The notes under the pieces were generated by a model. It was not told the origin of the DNA, did not search any database, and saw only the letters and a list, made by a program, of their open reading frames with translations. A DNA stretch of 64,000 nucleotides from Loripinus fragilis (taxonomy: Eukaryota > Mollusca > Bivalvia > Lucinida > Lucinidae): the NCBI GenBank assembly GCA_964019695.1, contig OZ026519.1:26219213-26283212 (forward strand), read 5' to 3'. Numbering within the stretch: the first letter of the stretch is position 1; each line of letters starts with the position of its first letter. Below are positions 52,953 to 64,000 of the stretch, piece after piece. The position numbers and the translations under genes are program-made.

Positions 52953-53497
52953 CGAAGCGATCGTATACTATGGTCGTATGTGCGATTACCCTTTTGACTG
53001 ACAAATCAGCACAGGTTATAAATTAGTGGGAAATAGTCTAAAATTCATGGTTACGTATCGAATCTATATGAGTGAAAGGGACATTTGCAAACACCTGTCA
53101 GTTCTAAATGCCACTTCTAGACCTCTGTGTATACATTCAAAGTTTTGAATGTTGGCCTTTTGAATGATAACTAAGCAGCATGTTTCATTTCCAATTTGAA
53201 CATTCACCACATTTTAGGATGTCTTAAATCATGCTGCAGAAAGTTACTATCCATTGTATTTCCGCAAAAAAACAACATTTGCTGTACAGTTGTTATGAGT
53301 ACGATTTAGTATATTTTCAATTTTTCTACTGTGAGTAAGGCCATCCTGTTTTTTTTCACGAGTAAGTATTAGAGCAACCAAACGATAGAGAAATAATTAT
53401 AACCAAGCACGCAAAAGTGAGCCACCATCGGCCCACCAGCAAAAATGGTCTTTTGTTTGTGGAACGATGTTGGCCCGAGCCTGTATGAAGGCTAGGC
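52953..53497 (+). other. Lectin-gene intron with a short dispersed repeat
   Basis: 53410-53480 (GCCACCATCGGCCCACCAGC ... GGAACGATGTTGGCCCG) is related to 33265 and 49375. The rest shows nothing. Confidence 0.4.
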
Positions 53498-54179
53498 TAC
53501 TCATTCATTCTACGTTAAATTGGCCTATTGTGAAATCAGAAAAGTTGAAAATCGAATACTTTAGATTTGATCTATGAAGCTTGTATTTTATAGAATAACA
53601 TTTTAATATACGGAAACAAACTTCAGCGTACCCAAATAAAGCTTTTTTGAAAAAATAATATTGACGTGAACAGGTGTGCTATCTACACAACGTAAGGTAC
53701 GTTACACTATATATAAGGATAAAATACTCAGGATAGTTAAATATTAGAGAATGCAAACTTTGTGTTTTAAATTCTCTCAGGAATAATGTATAGCTATATA
53801 AGAAGTTTGTTTTACAATAGTGGTCTTCATCATGTGGTACTGTGCAAGAAGATTCAATGTTAAATTAAAAGAAATTATTTTTTATTAACATTATCTCTTT
53901 TTAATGGATAAAAATCAAATATCCTTTTTAACACATGACATTTTCGTATAATTTCTAAATTGGAATGTTATATATTTATATCAATTTGGTTTCATACACA
54001 CTATGCATTCTATATAACCACAATAAGCATACTGAAAAATAGACCATTTTGTAACGTATCTTACACATATGGAGTCTCATCTGTTTATACAATGTACATC
54101 CACTTTATGCCATACCCTGAATCATCCTGTTTGATTAAACTGACTGGTAGTGAGTCTAGTACAATAACTAAATATAGCA

Positions 54180-55245
54180 AGAAGTGAGCAAAGCTCACAT
54201 ACCCCCGGTGGTAGCCATCAGAGGTTGTAGCACTTTCAGAGAAAAGACAAAATTGTCAAAGATTTCAAAATCCTAAATCAAGTAGATTCTGAGAAAACTT
54301 TGATGAAAAATGTCCATACGTGTTATATAAGAGTGACATAAGGAAAAATTGAAAATTTGGAAAAAGAAGGCACAAAGAGGATTAGCACCTTACTTTTCAT
54401 TTACACAATACACTTAGCCTACCTGAAAGTGTACACAAAATTTCATAATCCTAAATCAAGTAGCTGCTGAGAAAAATCTGACAAAAACGTCCATATGTGT
54501 TATATAGGAGTGACAGATGGAAAAATTGAAAAAGAAGGCAAAATGAGCTTTAGCGTCTTTATTTTCATTTACAGAATACACTTAGCCTACCTGAAGGTGT
54601 ACACAAAATTTGAAAACATTGGCTCCAATAGGAGCCTAGAGGTCTGCGACAGAAATTTTCATTGTAGAGAAAGAAAAATGAATAAATAAAGGGACTGTTA
54701 AGCAATATGTGGCTGTTCTTTTCTTACACAATACAACTAATCACTATCAAACTTTGTACCAAATTTCAGAATCCTAACTCAAGTGGTTGCTGAGAAATCT
54801 TTGACAGAAAAAAATGTCCATATGTATTATATAAGAGAGAAAGAAGGAAAAAATGAAAATTTGGAAAAAGAAGGCAAAATGAAGATTAGCATCTTAATTT
54901 CCATTGATACAGTACACTTTGCCATCCTGAAGATGTACACAAAATTTGAAAACACTGACTCCAATAGGAGCTGAGAAATCTGTGACAGAAATTTCCATTG
55001 GAAAGAAAGAAAAAATGAACAAATAAAGGGACTGATAAGCAATATGTGTCTGTTCTTTTGTTACACAATACAACTTATCACTATCAAGCTTTGTACCAAA
55101 TTTCAGAATCCTAACTCAAGTAGTTGCTGAGAAATCTTTGACGGAAAAAAGTTTACAGACAGACAGACAAACATAATTACAGAAAAGGCAAAAACTATAT
55201 ACCAACGATATACCCCCTATATACTTTGTACCGGGGTATGATGAG
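54180..55245 (+). repeat. Internally repetitive element
   Basis: Opens GCTCACATACCCCCGGTGG, ends ATACTTTGTACCGGGGTATG. Between them are three or four degenerate units with AATCCTAA(C/A)TCAAGTAG, GCTGAGAAA and GTCCATA(T/C)GTGTTATATA. An ACAGACAGACAGAC run precedes the end. The ORFs of 60-75 residues inside are products of the repeat. Confidence 0.65.
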
Positions 55246-55261
55246 AAATGTTTATCCTATA

Positions 55262-56563
55262 CGAGGGATGATCCTAAAGTTCTGATCCTGGTGTGATATC
55301 TCTGTAACCAGCAATGTAACACGCCTGAAAACTGTACCAAATACAAAAACATTCTTTGTCTATACACCGTTCTGACCAGTTATGTGTAGCTTGAAGGAGC
55401 GACCGGAAATCTACCCCAAAACAGCCATACCCTCAATGCACTGACATATCATGCAGACTGTGCATATTAGAGACCTCATAATTCAGACAAGAGCAGTCTC
55501 GGCAATTCGTTTTCATGGCTGCTTAATGTTCATCCGTTAGCCAACATGTCCTGTAAATATGGCAAACTTCCTATATGATCTTGGTTTCCTAGGCCCTTGA
55601 ATGTATGGCTATGCAACTGTCAGCTATAAGCAAATTTTGGACCCCTTGAAGTTTTGACCAGCCCATTCTGCCGTAACAACAGCTGTATTAAAGGTAAAAA
55701 TATTTTTAGGCAAACTTAGATAAACTGACTTTTGTCTGAAGCAATTATAAATAGTCGGTATCGTCGGAGACTGATAGTAACCCACATAAGAAAATTGAAA
55801 CGAGTCCACAAATTAGGTCAATATTGGGTGGTACACAAATTTGCATGTGTAAATCTAAAGATAATTCCCAATCAATTGTCCAAAGGTGCTCTATATCGTA
55901 AAATGATGCAATTTGGGTTTAAATTGAGCACAAAGCATCCGCCTTAGACCAATAACCATTTGAAAAATTCTTATTTAAAATCAATTAGTATTTTGGTAAA
56001 AATGAACTTTTACAATATTCCAATTAAGATTAAGATATTTTGTAGTTAAAATAATATTGGTCTTAAATATTTTGCCGATATTAGGTTAGTCATGTTTTTT
56101 GTCAAAAATGATAGACAAAAATAGAAAATTCTCCAAAATGAAAATTCTGCAATGTATTCAAAATGACGAAGTTTTCAATTTTAATGACGTCATAATAATT
56201 GCGCGTTGTGCTTCAAATATAGAATCGACACAATATGTCGCCATTCTTAAACTTTAATGGATATTATAAGTAACAAAAAAGTATAAACACAATGCAATTT
56301 TAATTTGTGGTTTTAAAGATATCAGGCTTGAAAGATCGAGATTCAAATATTATCATAATTCTATAACATGAAAACAGGCCAGTGGTATGGAGTGAGCTAT
56401 ATATAATGTGCTGTAATTATTAAACGAAACAGTACAGCGAGAGAATATTAACATCATTCTAAAGGTAAAATCTCGATCTTTTGAAAGGTGCATAGTATGC
56501 CCCTCAAAAATGTCTCTGTACAAAGCTACAAGGTAAAGATCAGAACTTTTGGATCATCCCTCG
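55262..56563 (+). mobile_element. Second mariner-type element
   Basis: CGAGGGATGATCCTAAAGTT and its inverse AACTTTTGGATCATCCCTCG are flanked by TA (55260-55261 and 56564-56565). Length 1,302 bp. At 55735-55830 a frame reads SRYRRRLIVTHIRKLKRVHK then LGQYW, resembling the end of a mariner helix-turn-helix domain. No intact catalytic part was seen. Its terminal sequence differs from the element at 51668, so it is another lineage. Confidence 0.75.
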
Positions 56564-58529
56564 TATATATTAAAATAATCAATTCAAATCCAGCAGACCA
56601 CACAATACAGATAGGGTGCATAATTGCAGAGTAAAAGCGGTATTCATAGAAAATGATGTAAAATAATTATCAGTTATCCTTGCGAATCAGAACAAACACA
56701 AACTAATTCATAAACAGTTATTAAACTATCCAAAGTCAAACAATTAAACCAATCATTCCAACGGTCATTCCAGCTAGTGCCTACAAAGGGATTGTAACGA
56801 TTCTAATGCTTTCAGCTCAAATGTCGCTTAGATTATTTCAATATCAGATTTGGATACCCTAAACTGACGCTGAAGCTTTCTAGTTGCAACATAATTGACA
56901 ATGCTACAAAGAAATTCACCATGAGCCTCAGATTAAGGACATTATCTAATCAGACGTTGAGTTACATTCGCAATTACATTTGAATAGCCTATTTTACACT
57001 TTTTAAAAACTAACATGAAATACCAAAGATACATATGAAGAAATTGGGTTATTTTCATTTCACTGACAAGGAAATGTTGTGACACAAGACAGCATCTCTT
57101 TTAACCAGCCATGACACCTTTTGCGTAAATATTTTTAAGTTGTGACTTCAGATGACAGGAAACACTGATTTTATAATATACGTTACAAAAACATAAGATA
57201 CTTTATGCAAACTAATCTGAACTCAATGAGCCCAGTATACTATTTTTTTTAAAAAAAATATTCACATGTGCTGTTAATTCAATTTTATAAAAAAATATGA
57301 CTGATTAAATCTTGCTATGACAAAATATTTCATTTTTGTTTTCAATAAGATACGTGACTTTTCATAAAATACGTTATGCTGAAAGGATCTGTTGTAGGCA
57401 ATGTTTTCTTTTTTCAAATTGACCAAAAGGTCATTTGTTTGCCTAATTGTTTTTTAGAATTTCATATTTCAAACAGTTTCAAATGCTTCATATTGTACAA
57501 TATAATATTTTCAATGATATTGTACCTTTGTTTCTCAAAGATCTGTGATTTTGTAAAATTAAAAATTTCCAAATTGTCCCGCTTCATAACCTTAAGCTAA
57601 TAGTAAAAAAAGTGCCCAGTGTTTCCGCTGACAATATTAATAACATAGCACATGTGAATACAGAGGTACACTTGATTTATCAGCATAGAGATACAGCCTT
57701 CTAATTGAGCGTCACGTATCGTACTTTAACGTATCTTATTCCAATAAAATGTAAAAGTCCATTTTAGCCAGGTTAAACTAGTATTCCACGAAGGTTATAT
57801 TACTTTCCCTTAAGTAAACATTCGGCAGTATTGTGCGGGCAAGGGTTAGGGTAAAGCTTTATAAAAGACTGAAGTGCACTAGAAAAACACTGTCGCGTAT
57901 CTTACCAAAACATTTGGTGTTTTTGTATTCTGGATGAAACCTTTGTATTTGTTTTAAATAAGATAGATCACAGCACGGTTTTGTGGTTTAAGTCTTTTAT
58001 ACTGATATATAAGTATCTAAAATAATCAGTTGCATACTAAAAATAAACAGAATTTGGAAATGCTAAGACCCAGAAATAGACTGTAACGTATCTTACTTTA
58101 AAAATCGGGACAAGTCGTTATTATTTTTCATCAAAATTTCTATATGTGAAACATGTAAAGAGTATTGACAGTCTATTTAATCGTATCTTAAGTTTACACT
58201 TAAAACTTTTTTTTGATAAAATACAAGTAAATGGGCCTATACAATAACTACTTTTGAAGAACGTAAACCAGGGACACGAGAATTTGGTAGATTTAGAAGC
58301 ATATTTTATTCAAAAAATACATTTTTCTATTCATTATCTAAACTTTTTTATGTAAAAAACCTCAAACAGGTATTAGATGAGTTATTTAAAACCCAATGCC
58401 TTAACATATCATGCAATAAGAATATCTTACAAGTGTGGGACAGTGTATATTTTCATATTTGAACCATTTAACGTAGAATGAATGTACTCACAAGTTGTTG
58501 TCTCTGTCTGTTTGTCTGTCTGTCTTCAG

Positions 58530-58739
58530 ATAGTGGCAACCTAGCAAGAGGAAGACCAACATTCGCTAGTTCAGCAAAGAGTGATGAAACTACATCGAGC
58601 AGAGCAGTCGACGGTGTGTTCTATGAAAGTGGTCATGCCTTTGAGAATTGCTATGCTTCTGAGTATGAGGAGACTCCGTGGTGGATGTTACAGCTGAACC
58701 GTCCATACGTCATAACATATGTATACATCATGGCTTGTG
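58530..58739 (+). CDS. Fucolectin-type (F5/8-like) domain, first half
   Basis: Behind the acceptor GTCTGTCTGTCTTCAG (AG at 58528-58529) a 210-bp, phase 1-1 exon encodes (D)SGNLARGRPTFASSAKSDE, then SSRAVDGVF, a cysteine-bearing ENCYASEYEETPWWMLQLN, and PYVITYVYIMACG, with donor GTGAGT at 58740. NLA-x-G-x-P-x-x-x-S, A-V-D-G and PWW-x-x-x-L are hallmarks of the fucolectin/tachylectin-4/pentraxin-1 (FTP) version of the discoidin fold, a carbohydrate-binding jelly roll found in secreted or cell-surface proteins. Symmetric phase-1 exons are usual for shuffled extracellular modules. An ATG at 58478 would read through the acceptor; see findings. Confidence 0.85.
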
Positions 58740-61700
58740 GTGAGTTTATTCTGAAAACATTAAAATTTTAATACCCATAGCTCCATTGTATTCATATGAA
58801 AAACTTTAAAGCTGTCAGGATTTTAACAGCTTGACGATTGGCACGATTGAAGATAGAAACATGTAGAGCATAGTAAGCGTTAAGGAATAAAACGTGTATA
58901 CTTTTTATTACATCTGAGAACTGTTTGACTTTGACATCTGTTTATTAAATAATCCCATAGATGATTGATAAGCAATGTTACCAAAATTACAAAAAAAATA
59001 ATCATTTTTAAGACCAATGGAGGAATTTTCCATAAAGTTTGATACAATTAAGTCAGGATGGTCCATTGCTTGCAGTATGGGGTTACTGGTTATGATTTCT
59101 CAAAAAAAAATAAATATTATATTTCTTTCTCTTAAGATCGTCCAAATTTGTCTTAGAAAACAGCGCATTAAGGATCATTAAGCGGTATCTAATCTGTGCT
59201 TTAACTGTTTGCCAAGTACCAATTTAGGGGTTTCCGGTTTGCATTGGGTTAAGTACGAACTCTCGTAGTGTGCAAATAAATTGTATAAAATAGAAATACT
59301 ACGAGGGTCATTTTTATGTTCGTAAAATAGGGCTTTATCTCTACAAATATAGCATTTATGGTACCATAAGTATACATTTTTGAAAGGTCTAGCATTTGTC
59401 TATTAATTGATATAATTTTTACATCATTAGCGTTTAATTCAGTAAAGATATATAGCTTTGAATATACCATAGTAAAGGACACTGTCTAAAATTCGTGCCA
59501 TTTTAAGGGCGCAATCAGCAGGAGATTATATGCTGTTAAATTTTATTGGCTATGGTAAAATAAGTATTTGCAAAGCCGATTTTTATTTTGCACCATCAAA
59601 ATTATGAGGTCCAAAGCTCACCATAGACATGTATAAAAAGCTATAAGCATGAGGTATGATCTATAACAATTTAAAAACAACCAGCAGTTAACCAAAATAA
59701 TCAAAGTTAAGTGCTGGTTCATATAACTTTTAAAATTACGATAATGAACAAAATTTAAAAGAGGTACTTACATCTGTGCCCCACGCATGGATTTTCTTTA
59801 AACTTTGCATATTAATAACACATTATATACAAACTATAAAAATGTATTTATCGAATTAGATAGTTGAGAAAAAGGCTGAGGAAGCAACTCTGACGTACTC
59901 CACCTTTGAGGTGGTACCTGTCTCTAAATTTCTATGTCCTAAATCTATAGTTTTGTTTATTTCTATGATATGTCATCTAGATTGAATCCAAAATACCATA
60001 GGCATTATATTTATACCACAAAACCATTTGGATAGATTATGGTTTACGTTTTCTGAAGAAGTGATTATAAAATTTAAATATTTTTTCTCAAAAATTTACA
60101 AAACATTCAACATTCAACTCCAAAGATAGATATTTTATAGTCTTTGTCAAAATATCATATTATCTTAAAAACATGCCTTGCATATCCTGCTGATCAGAGC
60201 CAAATTTCATGAAAATCCAAAACCTGTAACTTTGTCATTTCCTACCTCTTATGGGTATAGGTCTGTTTTAGCAAAATTAATTATTTAGTTGAAATGAATC
60301 AATAACTCGACATAAGGAGGTTGTTATTAAATCTACTTCCACTTTTCTTAATGAAAGTCATGTTTAGACAATTACAAATGATTCAATGGTTAGAAATGCT
60401 GAGGGTCATGGCCCCATGTCATGGCACTATAGGGCCAAGACAATGTGTATCACTTCCTCAAGTCCTGCATGATATTGTATAAGAAACATAATATCATTAC
60501 AATAAACGTGTGAAATCAAAAAGACCAAATATTTCTTTTACATCGCAAATGAACTAGTAACCACATTTTGGTGCCCTGACCAGAATAAAGTGTAACATAG
60601 TCTTATCAAAGGGATCATAGAAAAGTGTTCTATTTGAATAAGACTTAGTGAGGTCCAAAAACGAAACTGTATGCCTAGAATATACAGTCAGCTAAAGTAT
60701 AAATGTTGCTATATGATGGAAATGAATCAGCATCAGTTTTACAGAACAGAATGATCAGAGAAGATTTAAGCATTAAATTAGCAATACCTTTGGAGCCAAG
60801 CGTTCTCTGTGACCAAAATGGATAATTTTAACCAATAGGTTGGACAGGTGAACCAGGTTTATTAATGAGGCTAAAATTATAAAACCATAGATATAAGGTT
60901 CTTCTTCTGTATGAACTGACTTGTCATAAGGTTCCTCTTCTGTATGAATTAAAATTCTTAATAATGTTGCATATTTCGTATAACTTTGGTAAGATGTAGT
61001 TTTAACGCTAGAAACTAGATGTGGTAAATACAGGTGTCACCATATCGTATCATTTTAGGTAATCTTATTGTGTAAGCACTTCATTAAATAAGAATCGTGG
61101 CACTTAATATCAAAGAAAATTGTTTTCTTCTTCTTTGCCAATCCATAATTGATAAAAACGCTGAACATATCAACTTCTACCAATAAACGTACTAGCATGG
61201 TGATTCAAACTAAGCAATTATTCGAGTATGTTTACACTGCAACATAATTATTCTATTTTTTACATTTTGGGTGAACAGGGCCATGTGTTTACATCAAGTT
61301 GAAAAAAATGTTACTGGTCCTTGAATTTTATAAAATTTGGTCTACATATTCTTAACAAATATGGATAGTTTATATGTTGAAATGGTATTTTGACAAAGAC
61401 TGCAATGAGTAAAAAAATTAGTTCCAAATTTGACTGAATACAAAATATGCAGTTGAAAATTGGGATACCATGCCGTAAAAATGAATGCCCAACCACTATC
61501 CTAATACATACGAAGCCATTCATAGTATCAGCGAACTTATCAATGATATAGTTATTTAATGAAACATTTCTGCGCCCGTTACATGATATGTCAATTGCTT
61601 TAGAAATGATTCTAACTGGGTACCCTAAGGTATTGTAGTGATATCATACATGGCGTCATAAATTAGCAATGGGATAGCATAAAAACTCAAATGCACCATA

Positions 61701-62384
61701 AATATAAAAGTCATACGCCAGACAATTAATAAACATAATATTATCAAGTTCCAAGAGTGTGCAGACTCCTATGTTAATTTCCCATACCATGTAAGAGCCC
61801 CTTTCTTCTGATTTTGCATAGCCATGATATATGTGATCATTCGTCAGCAATTATATTGATATGTACCTGACAACTTCCAGTAATGTCATATCCCTTTGTT
61901 TTAAAAAGTGGGTGGGGTAAATCAATCCCAGGTGGAAAACAAATTAACAATCAAATCTACATTATTTTATAATTACAGTGATGCCAACGCTTGTTAGGAA
62001 GGACAAAACCAGTTTTAATGTTTTTCTAAACTTAGCAATGCTTTATGATGTCATTTATGTACAAAGAAAGTGATTTTATCATATCAAATGTTTTTTATTT
62101 TGCACTTCATTTCTAATAAAAACAAAAACATTAATTTTGTTTTGGAATAAAACTTCCATCTTCCTTATAAACAAGAAAAATAGTACTTTACATCTAACAC
62201 ATTAAGTACAAATAAAAAGCCTCTATCCAACTCCATTTTTATTTACCCTTTTCAACAAAAGTCAATAAGCCCACTTCACAATTTGCTTAGATTCTAAATA
62301 AAAGTAAAGTAAATAAATAAGCCAGTTTTTCAAAAGTCATATATGGAAATCAACCCATTTTCATGTAATCGTTTCTAACGTTCT

Positions 62385-62519
62385 GTCAAACGTCAACATA
62401 TACATCATAGTCAGACTTCTACATATATATAGGTGTTTCTTTGACTTTTGGAAGTCATTAAAGTTAAACATTTTCAATCTTTCCAAATATATGTATAATG
62501 TATGTGTTGACGTTTGATG
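62385..62519. repeat. 135-bp inverted-repeat element
   Basis: GTCAAACGTCAACATATACA and TGTATGTGTTGACGTTTGAT form the ends. The interior is AT-rich. Confidence 0.65.
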
Positions 62520-62869
62520 TTATCAATAAATCAGTAACTCTAGGAACATAACAAATGCCCTTCGTATGTTTGCCCACATGTACGAGGGATTATCCACCTG
62601 CTAACACTATATTATTTTATTCGATATGGGGTGATGGTCGAAAAAAATCACTCGAGGAATATGACCAAAACAGATAATAGAAACGTGCTAAAACATCCAA
62701 ACCTCGGAACCTTGCAACATTAAATTAGTTCTTCTATAAAGCTTCAATGTTCATTTATATGAAGTACCACCAGTGTGCACTTAAAGCGTAACTGTTCACG
62801 ATCCTCATCTCCTGGCAGCATTCAAGTTTTACTAAGGTAGTTATACTGTAGTTGTAATTTACTAGGAAA

Positions 62870-63033
62870 TTTTGCATGCTTTTTTGTCATCGACTGATTA
62901 TTTTTCAAAATCTACTTCTTTGGAAAAATTCTTTCAGGAATATTATCAGATCAATCAGTTTGGATCCAGACCAGGACCTGCATATTGTCTGGGCCCAATC
63001 TGTTTGCAAAAGTTATCAGGAGACGAAACTAAG
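62870..63033 (+). repeat. Dispersed short element, family 2, copy 4
   Basis: TTTGCATGCTTTTTTGTCAT, CTTTCAGGAATATTATCAG, then GGATCCAGACCAGGACCTGC and TTTGCAAAAGTTATCAGGAG. Ends about 60 bp before the next lectin exon. Confidence 0.6.
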
Positions 63034-63090
63034 AGGTAAATATACAGTATACATGTAGTTAATTAACTTGACCTCTTTTACATTCACCAG

Positions 63091-63315
63091 GACGATTGAA
63101 ACATATTTCTGTGTACATTGGGAACACCACCGAGTCATTGATATTCTGTGACTACAATAATGGACTGTTGGACCCCTTCAAATCCCTGGTCTTGGGTTGT
63201 GAAACTCCAATACTTGGGGAATTAATCAAGATATTTGCTGGAAAAGATGGTGGCGAAGGGAAACCGGTAGTTCTATCTTTGTCAGAAATTTCTGTTCAAA
63301 CGGTGGATCATCCAG
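63091..63315 (+). CDS. Fucolectin-type domain, second half
   Basis: Acceptor TTACATTCACCAG (AG at 63089-63090), phase 1 in and phase 1 out, donor G|GTAAAA at 63316. Encodes (G)RLKHISVYIGNTTESLIFCD, then LLDPFKSLVLGCETPILGEL, KIFAGKDGGEGKPVV and LSLSEISVQTVDHPG. RL-x-x-I-x-V-x-I-G-N and the terminal LSLSEI(S/E)V are the closing strands of the FTP fold. The RGDCC-type fucose-binding segment normally before RL is replaced by ACG-G, so classic fucose binding is doubtful. The gene continues beyond the window. Confidence 0.85.
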
Positions 63316-64000
63316 GTAAAAGGAAGGAATCTCTCTCTCTCTCTCTCTCTCTTGGTAGCAATATACTGCGCTAAGGTTGCTGTTATTTTTTTAAAAAAGA
63401 TGTAGCTTCAAGCACGAGTGCGCAGCTTTCCATTGGGCCATGATGCTGCACACTTGCCATTTTTCTTAGTCTTGTTTGTGTGTGTGTGTGTGTGTGCGTG
63501 TGTGTGCGCGCGTGCGTGCGGAACTCTTATGTGATAAGTACACAAATTACGTGTGCTGGCTCATTTTTTGTCCATACATTTTTGAAGATTTTCTTTCAAT
63601 TATTTAGTATATTTTTCAGACATTAGATTAGACCTCTCAACAAGGAAATAATCATTCGAGTTTCATATTGAAAAAGTGAGCAAATTCATTGCATTTATAA
63701 TAACAGCGTTGAAACACACCTTCTACCGCTCATCATCACATGGGGACTCGTTTTAAGCCAGATACACACCATGAAACTTTTGTCTGCAACTTTTGTATGC
63801 AACTTGTTTGTGTACCACACACTACTGTACAGACGATGAAACTTTTATTTGCAACTTCACATTACCTGTTGCTCTTTCCCGCTTAAATTTTGCATATATG
63901 CATAAAGCCTTTGTCAACACGGTGCTTACTGAGGAGGACGAAATTGTCTAATCATGTCTAGTGTGTTCCCCTTCAAGTCCCTCTTGTGGTACCCTTCTAA
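63316..64000 (+). other. Lectin-gene intron with microsatellites
   Basis: (CT)11 at 63331-63352 and an imperfect (TG/CG)n at 63477-63520. At 63767-63860, CACCATGAAACTTTTGTCTG and CGATGAAACTTTTATTTGCA form a short duplication. No further exon recognised. Confidence 0.6.

Larger units (their letters stand above)
53502..58484. mobile_element. Candidate 5-kb inverted-repeat DNA transposon
   Basis: CATTCATTCTACGTTAAAT (53502-53520) is perfectly inverted at 58466-58484, and TACT stands directly outside both ends (53498-53501 and 58485-58488). ACGTATCTTA-type motifs recur near 53689, 54052, 57346, 57713, 57728, 57895, 58084 and 58182, toward the ends and only inside these borders. No transposase is recognised. 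A mariner (55262-56563) and a tandem-unit element (54180-55245) are nested inside. 4-bp duplications occur in several superfamilies, so I do not assign one. Confidence 0.55.
58740..63090 (+). other. Lectin-gene intron
   Basis: Mostly AT-rich sequence without recognisable exons. Contains a lone CTACGAGGGTCATTTTTATG (59299), resembling a mariner end without partner, a ~35-bp tandem duplication (60888-60955, ATAAGGTTC(C/T)TCTTCTGTAT), and the two repeats listed separately. Confidence 0.5.

Noticed and set aside
54495..55068. Small ORFs of 60-75 residues on both strands
   Set aside because: They arise from degenerate tandem units of a repetitive element.
58478..58771. Single-exon 97-residue lectin ORF
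   Set aside because: The conserved domain continues in exon 63091-63315 in matching phase, and a good donor at 58740 ends the similarity.
59296..59330. Third mariner element
   Set aside because: Only one mariner-like end (CTACGAGGGTCA) was found, with no inverted partner at a plausible distance.

Overview
This is eukaryotic (animal) nuclear DNA: AT-rich, gene-poor, with spliced coding exons scattered in a dense carpet of small transposable elements. The repeat types (compact inverted-repeat MITEs in many copies, tRNA-derived SINEs, and internally repetitive elements opening with GCTCACC...GGTGAGC or TATACCCCC-type ends), together with a fucolectin-like secreted protein, suggest a bivalve mollusc, perhaps a venerid-type clam. 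That placement is inference.

Three protein-coding loci can be supported. (1) A complete four-exon gene for TAF11, the TFIID histone-fold subunit, lies on the + strand from 10109 to 25775. Its splice phases all match and it encodes about 201 residues. Its three introns (6.8, 3.0 and 5.3 kb) are packed with transposons, and its last codons lie in the first unit of a 47-48 bp minisatellite that forms the start of the 3' UTR. (2) A 3'-terminal coding exon for an unrecognised hydrophilic, probably nuclear protein lies on the - strand (31344-32221). (3) The 5' part of a secreted fucolectin-type (FTP / F5/8-like) protein gene lies on the + strand: a possible signal-peptide exon at 51591-51654, then domain exons at 58530-58739 and 63091-63315, continuing off the window.

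Layout: 1-3955, a 5'-truncated LINE with one in-frame stop; 3956-9700, inverted-repeat elements and MITEs; 9715-25775, TAF11 promoter, exons and introns; 25776-31000, minisatellite, MITEs, a Tc1/mariner relic, a SINE and a 191-bp-unit element; 31344-32221, the minus-strand gene; 32242-41400, MITEs, a (CA)n tract and an exact 18-copy array of a 46-bp unit; 42090-44876, a 2.8-kb polypyrimidine satellite; 44900-51500, MITEs, an old SINE, and one half of an inverted exon-like pair (the other half is at 40201); 51591-64000, the lectin gene, whose first intron holds a mariner and a candidate unrecognised 5-kb inverted-repeat element containing a second mariner.

The most notable structures are: the TAF11 3' end grading into a minisatellite; an AUGUGA start-stop overlapping the TAF11 start codon; a nested TA-targeted element whose empty site can be read from a sister repeat; a 716-bp element with terminal arrays of a GTTCACCGACA motif and an 8-bp target duplication; fold-back ends at 10575-11528; and the 4,983-bp element at 53502-58484 with perfect 19-bp terminal repeats, a TACT duplication and recurring ACGTATCTTA motifs. 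No database search was possible. Family names come from motif recognition.
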